Shown one piece after another: positions 44,118 through 51,151 of a DNA stretch of 64,000 nt (its first letter is position 1; each line of letters starts with the position of its first letter). A model generated the notes under the pieces. It saw only the letters and a list, made by a program, of their open reading frames with translations, had not been told where the DNA came from and did no database searches. The position numbers and the translations under genes are program-made. Origin of the DNA: a virus; the IMG/VR virus record IMGVR_UViG_3300042890_003865, positions 1 through 64,000 of that record; one strand, 5' to 3'.

Positions 44118-44128
44118 ATTTATCCTTT

Positions 44129-44914
44129 TTAATAAATATAATTTTCGTCAGTTTCCAGTTCTCCTTCTAGGTACAAAACTGTAAGCTGCTTTTTATATTC
44201 AGATTTTAAAATTTTTATGACTTTTGTGACATTAGCCGTATTCTGGCCAGTTATCTCCCTTACGTACAGGTAAAAGTGTTGTTTATTAAAGACTTCTAAA
44301 TTTTCCCTTCTTCTAAATATTTGTAATACTGCGTATGCAATTGACTTGTCAATCTCCAAAGAAAAGAGATTATCTATGTTCTCGTCAATGTATTTAACGT
44401 AGGAATCTATAAAGGTAGACAGGTCTACATTATCGTTTTCTCTTATCAACTCCGTGTAAACTTTCTTATCCTCATCTACCTCTTCCATATCCCCCCTTAT
44501 CTTCATTTGCTTATAATTATTTTCATTATAAACAATTAAGTACCTTTTTGCTATAGTACCAAAATAAGAGAATGCCTTGCCTTTGTCTGGATTGTAATGA
44601 TGTAGTTTGTCTAATAAAAAAGTCACAACCTCATGTTTTAGGTCTTCTACATTAGTCATTTCTGTGTAGTAAAACTTAAAGGTGTGAATTATAAACTCTG
44701 CGAGCTTGTGGAAGCTATAATCTATTTTCTGATTGAATAGCCTATTTCTTTCTTCTCGATCTTCTGATTTTAAGTAAGCTACTATAGCATCTTCGGTGTC
44801 TTTAGTAAAATACTCTCTAGATTTCTTTTGTTTCCTTTTTCTTAACTTACCTGATTTCGTATAAATTTCTGGGTCTAAATAGACCGCTTCCTTCTGGACC
44901 TTTTTCCTCGGCAT
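44129..44914 (-). CDS. Late-transcription sigma factor, gp55-like
   Basis: The ATG at 44914 gives 261 aa (a TTG three bases earlier is in frame). NQKIDYSFHKLAEFIIHTFK, FYYTEMTNVEDLKHEVVTFL, LDKLHHYNPDKGKAFSYFGT, IAKRYLI (about 63-130) is the sigma region 2-like core of T4 gp55 and its relatives. gp55 directs host RNA polymerase to late promoters with the sliding clamp. It is longer than T4 gp55 (185 aa), with a basic N-terminus (MPRKKVQKEAVYLDPEIYTK) and extra C-terminal helices. Natural candidate to read the ATATTTATA motif. Confidence 0.87.
   Translation of the reverse strand: MPRKKVQKEAVYLDPEIYTKSGKLRKRKQKKSREYFTKDTEDAIVAYLKSEDREERNRLFNQKIDYSFHKLAEFIIHTFKFYYTEMTNVEDLKHEVVTFLLDKLHHYNPDKGKAFSYFGTIAKRYLIVYNENNYKQMKIRGDMEEVDEDKKVYTELIRENDNVDLSTFIDSYVKYIDENIDNLFSLEIDKSIAYAVLQIFRRRENLEVFNKQHFYLYVREITGQNTANVTKVIKILKSEYKKQLTVLYLEGELETDENYIY
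44131..44139 (-). promoter_or_regulatory. Late-promoter-like motif variant ATATTTATT
   Basis: One mismatch to ATATTTATA in gene sense, 14 bases before the ATG at 44117; it overlaps the last codons of the sigma gene. Confidence 0.35.
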
Positions 44915-44955
44915 CAAAGAATGTTATTTCGTTATTGAATAACATAACCTTTATT

Positions 44956-45234
44956 TTATTTTGTATAGTTTTTGAAATAGGCATCTAAGGTAACGATTAT
45001 ATTTTTTAAATTAGCAAAAAAATGTCCAGTTTCATCATCAGACTCAAAAGCTTCTAAAGAGTCAAGCTCTTTTAACTTTTTGTAAGACTGATCAGATAAG
45101 CTCTTTACGCTTTTTAAAAACTCATCTTTAGTCTGGATATCTTCTTCGTATTGTTCTACTTTCTTAAGTAAGTTATAAATCACATAACCAGATATTAACA
45201 AAAGTAAAACAAGAAAGGATAGTATGTACCACAT
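44956..45234 (-). CDS. Single-span membrane protein with coiled coil
   Basis: 92 residues. N-terminal membrane span (MWYILSFLVLLLLISGYVIY), coiled coil (KKVEQYEEDIQTKDEFLKSV), and FESDDETGHFFANLKNII, a D-E-x-G-H-F-F motif I recall from uncharacterised phage membrane proteins. It lies 3 bases from the HD hydrolase gene. Topology resembles a spanin or inhibitor protein; function unknown. Confidence 0.6.
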   Translation of the reverse strand: MWYILSFLVLLLLISGYVIYNLLKKVEQYEEDIQTKDEFLKSVKSLSDQSYKKLKELDSLEAFESDDETGHFFANLKNIIVTLDAYFKNYTK

Positions 45235-45237
45235 AAG

Positions 45238-45864
45238 TTATTTTTTTTCTTCTGATTTTGCAGCTATCATATCAGCCTGATGTAGCACATGAGGTAGATA
45301 TGTTTTTAAAGCATACTCCTCACTGTACGATATAAAGTAAGCTTTATTAGAATCTTCGTAAAGACCATCGTGAAGCTTAATGGACAAATATTCTTTTTCA
45401 CTTATAACAATACCTCTCCTTTGTAAATTCATTAAAGACCTTTCAGCAACTTTCATATACTGTAGTCTTGGGTTCATCACATACATCTGCCCTTTCTTCA
45501 CCATCCAAGCCTCTCCACAAGGAACATAGTAATCCTCTTCTTCAGTTCCTATTTTTCCTAGATCATGGCAGATCGCAGAAAAATACATTTCTTCTTGAGT
45601 AAAATCTAAATTAACTCCCATCTTCCTCCAAGAATCAGATACAAGCCCTATTGCCTTTACTACATTAAGAACATGTAGAACGTAGCCTCCGGCAAAAGCA
45701 TTGTGATAATTAACTTTCATTGAAGCAGGAGCTACTGCCATTCTAGCTGCCCAGTCTTCATGTAACTGAAGTAATTTATCTTTTCTTTCTCCTGTTATCT
45801 TTGCTTCGATAACTTTAACAAGAACTTCATAATTTTCTTGTAACTGATCTGCTGTTAGTGTCAT
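45238..45864 (-). CDS. HD-domain phosphohydrolase
   Basis: 208 residues. HD motifs in order: NYHNAFAGGYVLHVLNVVKA (His about 66), FSAICHDLGKIGTEEE (H-D at about 99-100), SIKLHDGLYEDSNKAY (third His-Asp) and LPHVLHQADMIAAKSEE (Asp). This is a complete set of metal ligands. Phage HD proteins may hydrolyse nucleotides, nucleotide signals or cyclic nucleotides; the substrate cannot be told. It is expressed with the sigma factor region. Confidence 0.82.
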   Translation of the reverse strand: MTLTADQLQENYEVLVKVIEAKITGERKDKLLQLHEDWAARMAVAPASMKVNYHNAFAGGYVLHVLNVVKAIGLVSDSWRKMGVNLDFTQEEMYFSAICHDLGKIGTEEEDYYVPCGEAWMVKKGQMYVMNPRLQYMKVAERSLMNLQRRGIVISEKEYLSIKLHDGLYEDSNKAYFISYSEEYALKTYLPHVLHQADMIAAKSEEKK

Positions 45865-45881
45865 AACCTTTTATTTTTAAA

Positions 45882-46082
45882 TTAGAGGCCAGAATAAGGC
45901 CTATTTAAGAACTCTTCTGCTTCACTTGATATAACATCCTCAAGTTTTTCTATCATGTCGTAAAGAGTCTCAAATTGATTTTCCATTTGATCGTGATCGC
46001 ATCTATATGCACTAGACTTTACGTTAGACAGATAATTTTTTATCTGATCTATTTTGTTAAGAGCATTTGCTTTATTTACCAT
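45882..46082 (-). CDS. Small helical protein at head of leftward arm
   Basis: 66 residues, helical (MVNKANALNKIDQIKNYLSN, KLEDVISSEAEEFLNRPYSG). Not recognised. It is the first gene of the leftward run, preceded by two exact late-type motifs and the divergent control region. Confidence 0.5.
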   Translation of the reverse strand: MVNKANALNKIDQIKNYLSNVKSSAYRCDHDQMENQFETLYDMIEKLEDVISSEAEEFLNRPYSGL

Positions 46083-46112
46083 AATAATATTAATTTAGTT
46101 ATTAGTATACTA

Positions 46113-46121
46113 TATAAATAT
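46113..46121 (-). promoter_or_regulatory. Late-promoter-like motif ATATTTATA
   Basis: Exact copy in leftward sense, 31 bases before the ATG at 46082. A second exact copy lies 29 bases farther upstream. Confidence 0.45.
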
Positions 46122-46141
46122 ATTATATTAGTATATAAGTA

Positions 46142-46150
46142 TATAAATAT
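46142..46150 (-). promoter_or_regulatory. Second late-promoter-like motif ATATTTATA
   Basis: Exact copy in leftward sense in the same divergent gap, 60 bases before the ATG at 46082. The surrounding sequence is almost pure A/T, so one of the two may be chance. Confidence 0.35.
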
Positions 46151-46182
46151 ATTTAGTTAGTTGTTAGTTAGATATTAGTTAG

Positions 46183-46218
46183 CGCGGGTACCGCGTTAGC
46201 TCTGCCCCGTAAACGGGG
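46183..46218. promoter_or_regulatory. Two adjacent GC-rich hairpins in divergent gap
   Basis: In a 215-base A/T-rich gap between divergent genes stand two short perfect hairpins: CGCGG-GTA-CCGCG (46183-46195) and CCCCG-TAAA-CGGGG (46205-46218, the outer pairs reading both ways). Neither has a T-run on either side, so they are not intrinsic terminators. They may be a 5' mRNA stabiliser, an operator or a protein site. The rest of 46083-46297 holds only A/T-rich promoter-like sequence. Confidence 0.5.
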
Positions 46219-46297
46219 GTATATATATAATGGAAGCCATTACAAATTTAATTTGATTTATAATACAAACCAAATTATTTTTACAAAAAATATCAAC

Positions 46298-46870
46298 ATG
46301 TTAATAGATTTTTCCAAATTAGAAAACACAGGAATTAAAAAACCTTCTTATAAAAAGAAAAAATCAGCCAAAAATATAGCAAAATCTGATAATCAGATAA
46401 CATCTAAGGACATAGTTAGAGCCCTAAGATTGTTATTTCTTAATCATAAGTACTTGATTAACAATGCTTATATCTTTGATTGGGAGAGTGATTTCTTTTC
46501 TGTTACTGAAAGCGGATATGTATATGAGGTAGAAATTAAGATATCTAGAGGAGATTTCAAAGATGATTTTAATAAAACACAAAAACACATGCTTTTAGAG
46601 TCAGTAGAAGATCAAAGTAATGTAAAAAAGCCTAATAAATTCTTCTATGCAGCTCCAAAAGGATTGCTAAATACTATAGAAATTCCTAAGTATGCAGGCC
46701 TAATTGAGTTACCAAATGTAGGCGAAATGCCCGTTATTTCAAAAAATGCACCTTTTTTACATAGAGAAAATTCACTAAATTTGCTAAAAGATACACTTTT
46801 GGATAAATTCTACTACAGATATAGAGATTTTATAGTGAAAGAGGAGACAGAATATTTAAAAAATTCTTAA
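46298..46870 (+). CDS. PD-(D/E)XK nuclease-like protein (MmcB-type)
   Basis: The ATG at 46298 gives 190 aa; an upstream TTG is less likely. After a Lys-rich N-terminus comes NAYIFDWESDFFSVTESGYV (Asp about 61-65), YEVEIKISRGDFKDDFNKTQ (E79-I-K81, the E-x-K motif), PNKFFYAAPKGLLNTIEIPK YAGLIEL. This order (D...ExK...Y-A-x-P-x-G-L...P-x-Y-A-G-L-I) fits MmcB-like phage and bacterial nucleases of the restriction-endonuclease fold. Role in DNA repair or host DNA handling is inferred. First rightward gene after the divergent gap. Confidence 0.72.
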   Translation: MLIDFSKLENTGIKKPSYKKKKSAKNIAKSDNQITSKDIVRALRLLFLNHKYLINNAYIFDWESDFFSVTESGYVYEVEIKISRGDFKDDFNKTQKHMLLESVEDQSNVKKPNKFFYAAPKGLLNTIEIPKYAGLIELPNVGEMPVISKNAPFLHRENSLNLLKDTLLDKFYYRYRDFIVKEETEYLKNS

Positions 46871-46874
46871 AAAT

Positions 46875-47153
46875 ATGGAATATACAGTAGAAAATTTTAA
46901 AGAAAATATCACTAAAATAGTGGATAATTCAGATTTTTTAGAATTAAAATCATTCACATATGACCTATTAGACTGTGTTTATGTGGATATTTGCTGTGAA
47001 AAATCACATAAAATACACAAAATTCTAGTAGAAGGATATCAAAATGAGATAAAAAACTCAATAGAAATCTTCAATCCAGAGCATAAAGTGGACATAGAAA
47101 TGTTAGAAAATCTACTAAAAGAGATAGATTATTTCCTAGAGTTTACTTCCTGA
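46875..47153 (+). CDS. Small acidic protein of unknown function
   Basis: 92 residues, follows the nuclease-like gene by 4 bases and overlaps the convergent gene at 47136 by 18 bases. Helical, with a CVYVDICCEKSHKIHKI segment. No recognised family. Confidence 0.5.
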   Translation: MEYTVENFKENITKIVDNSDFLELKSFTYDLLDCVYVDICCEKSHKIHKILVEGYQNEIKNSIEIFNPEHKVDIEMLENLLKEIDYFLEFTS

Positions 47154-47465
47154 TTTAGAACTTCCAGAGCCGTTTAGTTGAATATTTTTGATTACAGGCT
47201 CTAAAATCTCTACTTTTTCTACTACTACAGAAACAGGCTCTTCCTGTACTAAAACAATCTCTTCTTTTTGAGGTAAATCCTCAACAGGTATAGTTCTATT
47301 TATTTTACTTTTTGAACCGTTATCAAAAATAATAGAATTTCTTTCTATATCAGAAACATTAGAAGGTGCTTTAAAAAGAGTTCCCATTTTAGAAACATCT
47401 TTACCGCTTCTTAAATTGGGATTGTTTGGGTACCTTAAACCGCTTACTTTATTTTCTAAAGACAT
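47136..47465 (-). CDS. Small protein with late-type promoter motif
   Basis: 109 residues. N-terminal SGLRYPNNPNLRSGKDVSKM, a middle FDNGSKSKINRTIPVEDLP, then Val/Glu-rich and Ser/Gly-rich ends. Low-complexity, no known domain. Its own exact ATATTTATA motif lies 13 bases upstream, so it is probably a late gene standing alone. Converges with the preceding rightward gene. Confidence 0.55.
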   Translation of the reverse strand: MSLENKVSGLRYPNNPNLRSGKDVSKMGTLFKAPSNVSDIERNSIIFDNGSKSKINRTIPVEDLPQKEEIVLVQEEPVSVVVEKVEILEPVIKNIQLNGSGSSKSGSKL

Positions 47466-47477
47466 ACGTAAATTTTA

Positions 47478-47486
47478 TATAAATAT
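47478..47486 (-). promoter_or_regulatory. Late-promoter-like motif ATATTTATA (leftward)
   Basis: Exact copy in leftward sense, 13 bases before the ATG at 47465. It is part of an inverted pair with the rightward copy at 47499. Confidence 0.5.
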
Positions 47487-47498
47487 TTGAAAAATATA

Positions 47499-47507
47499 GT
47501 ATTTATA
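47499..47507 (+). promoter_or_regulatory. Late-promoter-like motif GTATTTATA (rightward)
   Basis: One mismatch to the motif but in rightward sense, 10 bases before the ATG at 47517. Its orientation flips with the gene, evidence that the motif is directional. Confidence 0.45.
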
Positions 47508-47516
47508 TAAAAAGTC

Positions 47517-47660
47517 ATGGCAGCAGCTAAAGGAAAATCAAAGGGTTCAGGAAAGGATTCAGTAAAAGTAACTTTCGGAAAAAGAAAGAAAGGGGCTCAC
47601 GCAAAATCTCATAACAAGCATGATAGATCAGAAAAGAACTATCGTGGACAAGGCAGATAA
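47517..47660 (+). CDS. Very basic 47-residue phage protein
   Basis: 47 residues, too short for common ORF filters. Ala/Lys/Gly/Ser start (MAAAKGKSKGSGKD), then VKVTFGKRKKGAHAKSHNKH and an RSEKNYRGQGR end. The F-G-K-R-x-x-G...K-x-Y-x-G-Q-G-R pattern resembles short basic proteins of T4-like phages. Strong positive charge suggests nucleic acid or ribosome binding. A rightward late-type motif is 10 bases upstream. Confidence 0.65.
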   Translation: MAAAKGKSKGSGKDSVKVTFGKRKKGAHAKSHNKHDRSEKNYRGQGR

Positions 47661-47669
47661 CTTTTTTAA

Positions 47670-47756
47670 ATGGATATACCAGGCATCATAATATTTTCTA
47701 TTATGGGAATAATAACCGTTGCCGCTATATTCATTCCTTCTAAAAAAAGGAAGTAG
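47670..47756 (+). CDS. 28-residue single-span membrane peptide
   Basis: ATG at 47670, TAG at 47754-47756. MDIPGIIIFSIMGIITVAAI then FIPSKKRK: one membrane span with a basic end, so N-terminus outside. Starts 9 bases after the preceding stop and ends 17 bases before the heme oxygenase. Size and topology resemble small inhibitors or regulatory peptides. Coding status is probable, function unknown. Confidence 0.45.
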   Translation: MDIPGIIIFSIMGIITVAAIFIPSKKRK

Positions 47757-47773
47757 TATATTAAAATTAAAAT

Positions 47774-48292
47774 ATGATTTCATTAAGAGAGGCGACAGGC
47801 GAAAAGCATAAGATTGCTGAAAGCATGTTGTTTAATCAAAGGCTGGTTAAAGGAGATCTTTCAAAAGATGAATACATAGCGCATCTAACACAGCAATTAG
47901 CAATATTCGATACTATTGAAGTTCGTGAATTACCTCACCCATCTTTGAAACGATCCAATAAAATAGTTGAGGATATTAAAGAATTATTTGGTAATGAAAT
48001 AATCCAAATTACAATATTATCGTCAACTAAAGAGTATACAAAATATCTAGATACTCTTACTCAAGAACAACTTTTACCGCACATATATCTAAATTATTTA
48101 GCAATTATTTATGGTGGACAGTTGATAAAAAAGAATATACACGGTAGCGGTAAGATGTATGAATTTGATGGTGATGTAAAAGAAATTGCCGGAACGATTA
48201 GAGCAATTCAAAAAGACGAGTGGGCTGATGAAGTTAATACTGGCTTTGATTATATTATAAAAATTTACGATGAGTTACAAAAGTATCCTTGA
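47774..48292 (+). CDS. Heme oxygenase-like protein (biliverdin-forming)
   Basis: 172 residues; bacterial and phage enzymes are usually 200-240, so it is short. The start ISLREATGEKHKIAESMLFN (2-21) matches the family opening with the proximal heme-ligand His at residue 12; QRLVKGDLSKDEYIAHLTQQ and LPHIYLNYLAIIYGGQLIKK (about 100-120, the G-G-Q helix over the distal heme face) follow. It would open heme to biliverdin, CO and iron, using reduced ferredoxin. The next gene, a bilin reductase, overlaps it by 23 bases, which strongly supports the call. Confidence 0.87.
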   Translation: MISLREATGEKHKIAESMLFNQRLVKGDLSKDEYIAHLTQQLAIFDTIEVRELPHPSLKRSNKIVEDIKELFGNEIIQITILSSTKEYTKYLDTLTQEQLLPHIYLNYLAIIYGGQLIKKNIHGSGKMYEFDGDVKEIAGTIRAIQKDEWADEVNTGFDYIIKIYDELQKYP

Positions 48293-48899
48293 TAATATAG
48301 CAAACACTGTTCAAGAGGTTATTATAAATAAAGGAGAGGGGTTACAAATAGAGATAGAGAACTTCGGATGGACTAATCTTATATACGAATCTAAACATTT
48401 TAGATTTGCACATATAGAAAGGTACTCAGATAAAAACCTAGAAGTTTTACATGTGACTACGTTTCCTAAAGAAACTAGCCCTAATCCAATATTTGGATTT
48501 GATGTCATTACGACAGATAAAAAACCCCTTGCGGCATTTTTAGATTATTCCCCAGTAGTAGATAAAATTACATACAGATCAAATAAAATATTTGAAAAGC
48601 CATACAACTTACCTGATTGGGCTAAAAAAATATTTTCTAATCATGCAATAGCAATAGTTCCAAATGAAAAAGACATGGAGGATTTGTCTGAAGTAGTCAA
48701 GGACGCTTATAGCAAATACATTGATTTGTGCATAGAAGAACAATCTGTAGTGGATACAGAAGTAATTAAAGAAAGACAAAATTACTACTGTGAACAACAA
48801 CAAAAGAATGAACGTACTTTTAATGTATTAAAAGCTAAACTAGGAGAAGATAGAGCTAGATATTTTATGAATACAATTTTGTTCCCGAAAATAAAATAA
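48270..48899 (+). CDS. Ferredoxin-dependent bilin reductase (PcyA/PebS/PcyX family)
   Basis: 209 residues. KHFRFAHIERYSDKNLEVLH (43-61), TTFPKETSPNPIFGFDVITT (63-82), PLAAFLDYSPVVDK and the C-terminal NYYCEQQQKNERTFNVLKAK, LGEDRARYFMNTILF match the FDBR family. Residues Glu50, His61 and Asp78 align by motif with the Glu76, His88 and Asp105 active site of PcyA; PebS lacks the His. It should reduce biliverdin to a phycobilin, but which one cannot be read. It overlaps the heme oxygenase by 23 bases and ends at a terminator. Confidence 0.88.
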   Translation: MSYKSILDNIANTVQEVIINKGEGLQIEIENFGWTNLIYESKHFRFAHIERYSDKNLEVLHVTTFPKETSPNPIFGFDVITTDKKPLAAFLDYSPVVDKITYRSNKIFEKPYNLPDWAKKIFSNHAIAIVPNEKDMEDLSEVVKDAYSKYIDLCIEEQSVVDTEVIKERQNYYCEQQQKNERTFNVLKAKLGEDRARYFMNTILFPKIK

Positions 48900-48903
48900 A
48901 AAG

Positions 48904-48932
48904 GCCTAGGGGTTTCCTAGGCTTCTTTTTTT
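48904..48932. terminator. Bidirectional intrinsic terminator after bilin operon
   Basis: GCCTAGG - GGTTT - CCTAGGC (7 bp) followed by TTCTTTTTTT rightward; in the leftward sense the same stem is followed by CTTTTTATTTTATTTT. It overlaps the last codons of the convergent gene at 48917, ending both operons. Confidence 0.85.
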
Positions 48933-49192
48933 ACTGCGTCTTTAAAGTCCGACAGTTGGTTTTGCATTTTTAGGACTTTGTTCATCAAGTCCGATATGAT
49001 GTCGTAATCCTCATCGTTGTCTCCATACTTACTTTCTAAGCGTGAGATGGCCTTATAGGATTTTTCTAGATCTTGTTCAAGCTTCTCAACAACCTGTGGC
49101 TGATTTACCAAGTCGTCTATGGTAACAGATAGGTATCTGTTGTTTAATAGCTCCTGAAGCTTCTCAGCCTGTTGTACTTCTTGCGCAGCCAA
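48917..49192 (-). CDS. Small coiled-coil protein, TTG start
   Basis: 91 residues if the TTG at 49192 is used; it follows the upstream stop directly (TAATTG) and no earlier internal ATG gives a sensible protein. Helical and acidic, with KLEQDLEKSYKAISRLESKY and a second coil. No recognised family. Coupled to the 470-aa gene. A rare start codon may keep its level low. Confidence 0.5.
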   Translation of the reverse strand: MAAQEVQQAEKLQELLNNRYLSVTIDDLVNQPQVVEKLEQDLEKSYKAISRLESKYGDNDEDYDIISDLMNKVLKMQNQLSDFKDAVKKEA

Positions 49193-50605
49193 TTACTTTC
49201 TTTTAATTCTTTCGTAAGCCTCTTGTAAAGCAGGAACATCAGGGAGCTTCGATTTTTTCATATCATCAGCTGATACATCAGGGGTAGTGTTATCGCCACC
49301 TTGAGAGTTTTCACCAGATTTAACTTTTAAAGCCTTAAATATACCGGTCCAACCTGCTCTTTTTTCTAAATTAGCAAAAGCCTTTTCGTTAGGGATAATC
49401 TCCATTATCATATCTAAAACAAACTGCGCCATATCCTTTTCATCTGCTATTGCAGAGTTTATTTGAGCTTTTATAGAATTAGGTAGATTTACTTTTCCGG
49501 ATTCGTATTCTTTCAAATCTGCGCTATCCATTTTAGATTTTTTATTTGCCACTTTAGCTTTCTTTTTAATAGTGTCTAATGTTTTTTGTACAGAAGTACC
49601 AGGAACAGCAGATATAGAAAGAAGCTCCTTAGCGACATCCTGAAGGAAGACATTAATCATCTTCTTTGTCTTAGGAGATACTGAAGTGTTTGTCTCCAGG
49701 TCCTGCATAGACCCTTTCTTTAAAAACCTACCAGCATCGTTAGTAACTGCCTGAGATGCAAAACCTGCCTTTACTATAGGCTCGTTACGAAGAACTTCAC
49801 TAAGAAAGCTAAAAAAACTCTCTTTAATATCAATTTTGGCTGCACGGCTCTTACGTGGTTGTTGTAGAATATAGTTAGTTATGTCTTTTATGTTATACCT
49901 TCTTTCTTCTTCCTTGGTACTTCCTTTAGGAGTTTCTATTACAGTAAAAGTATCTCCTGATAATAGTACTGGGCGTACATCTACTAACCACCCTCTATCC
50001 TTATGATTTAGATGTATCTTTACTTTTGGTTCAATTCTTTTTGCATCAATCATTTTCTTGGCTGCCTCCTTATCAAAGGTCTTAGCCCCTGCCATGCCTT
50101 GACTAGGTATATCAAAAGTCATTTTTCCTTTTGCTAACGCAGCTGCTTTTTTACTAAGAGGCGCAGTCTTTTTTTCTGATTCAGGATCTTTTCTTTGGCC
50201 GGTAGCTAAAGGAGGTTCAAAACCAGTAACGCCTTTAGGTTCCGGTAGATCTTCAGGATCAGCCGATACAATGCCTACGAACGTAGGTAAGTTTTCAAAT
50301 TCTATTTTGAAAATAATACTATTTTCATACCTGCCCTTAGAAGGGTAAATAGAAGCAGTCTTCACTTGATCCATAAGATCTTCCTCAAGGGCAGCTACAA
50401 TCTGATCAGCCTTTCTTTTCATTAGACCTGATAAACCAGGAACATCTTTGTATTTAATACCTTGATATTTATCTGAAACAGATACGGCAGCGCCTTTATC
50501 CTTCCTTGCTTGATATGACCTTAATCTCCTAGTATCAGCAGGAGCTTCTGCTATCTTAGCGGCTATTTCAGAAATGTAAGTTTTAAAATCCTTTTCGTTT
50601 TTCAT
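49193..50605 (-). CDS. Large CTS-like virion-associated protein (470 aa)
   Basis: 470 residues. N-terminus MKNEKDFKTYISEIAAKIAE is compatible with a capsid-targeting helix (A-E-A). Lys/Ala-rich stretches (for example KKAAALAKGKMTFDIP), a small beta domain around LNHKDRGWLVDVRPVLLSGD (about 199-218), and helical C-terminal half with IPNEKAFANLEKRAGWTGIF (about 403-422). No catalytic motif. An exact late-type motif is 18 bases upstream, so a late virion role fits although it lies apart from the head operon. Confidence 0.55.
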   Translation of the reverse strand: MKNEKDFKTYISEIAAKIAEAPADTRRLRSYQARKDKGAAVSVSDKYQGIKYKDVPGLSGLMKRKADQIVAALEEDLMDQVKTASIYPSKGRYENSIIFKIEFENLPTFVGIVSADPEDLPEPKGVTGFEPPLATGQRKDPESEKKTAPLSKKAAALAKGKMTFDIPSQGMAGAKTFDKEAAKKMIDAKRIEPKVKIHLNHKDRGWLVDVRPVLLSGDTFTVIETPKGSTKEEERRYNIKDITNYILQQPRKSRAAKIDIKESFFSFLSEVLRNEPIVKAGFASQAVTNDAGRFLKKGSMQDLETNTSVSPKTKKMINVFLQDVAKELLSISAVPGTSVQKTLDTIKKKAKVANKKSKMDSADLKEYESGKVNLPNSIKAQINSAIADEKDMAQFVLDMIMEIIPNEKAFANLEKRAGWTGIFKALKVKSGENSQGGDNTTPDVSADDMKKSKLPDVPALQEAYERIKRK

Positions 50606-50622
50606 TATTAGAAATTATATAC

Positions 50623-50631
50623 TATAAATAT
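50623..50631 (-). promoter_or_regulatory. Late-promoter-like motif ATATTTATA
   Basis: Exact copy in gene sense, 18 bases before the ATG at 50605, touching the stop of the upstream lipoprotein gene. Confidence 0.5.
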
Positions 50632-51146
50632 CAGTATTTGTTATCTGGTTTAACAAAAGTTCTTGTAGGAGCTTGACCTCTCTCCACAGGCCTAGCGGCT
50701 GGTGGAGTAGAGAAACTTCTCGGCTGCGGGGTATAACTACCCCTTGGCCCCGGCGGCAAAGGCCTAGGCGGATTAGCACGAGGAGTAGAAGGTCTCACCG
50801 GAGTAGAAGGCCTAAATCCAGATCCGGGAGAATCCCATCCCCCACGAGGCCTAACAGGCCTATTACGGATTATCACCCTAGGCTGCACAGGAGCCACTAT
50901 AGGCCCTAAATACCTTGGGGAATACCAATATATCGGATCGTAAAAGAAAGGGTCGTAATAGGGATTAAACATCATTGTAGAATAGTCCTGTACATATACA
51001 TCCCTGGTTACATTAGAAGAGTCATAGAACTTCTGGATTACCCTAGTGGTCTTCCCAGTAGCCGAGTCGGTGACTAAGGTCTCCACTACCCTTATCGGGG
51101 TGGCGCAGCCAGCTACGCAAAGAAGTAGTAATAGTAGATATCTCAT
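50631..51146 (-). CDS. Pro/Arg-rich lipoprotein, o-spanin-like candidate
   Basis: 171 residues. Signal peptide with lipobox (MRYLLLLLLCVAGCATP; Cys at residue 14), then TDSATGKTTRVIQKFYDSSN, a Tyr/Phe/Pro-rich middle (YYDPFFYDPIYWYSPRYLGP), and a C-terminal half dominated by Pro, Arg, Ser and Gly. Proline-rich outer-membrane lipoproteins are typical of Rz1-type o-spanins, but this one is long and sits 40 kb from the i-spanin-like gene. It might instead coat the cell surface. The DNA is visibly more GC-rich than its neighbours. Confidence 0.6.
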   Translation of the reverse strand: MRYLLLLLLCVAGCATPIRVVETLVTDSATGKTTRVIQKFYDSSNVTRDVYVQDYSTMMFNPYYDPFFYDPIYWYSPRYLGPIVAPVQPRVIIRNRPVRPRGGWDSPGSGFRPSTPVRPSTPRANPPRPLPPGPRGSYTPQPRSFSTPPAARPVERGQAPTRTFVKPDNKY

Positions 51147-51151
51147 ATAGT

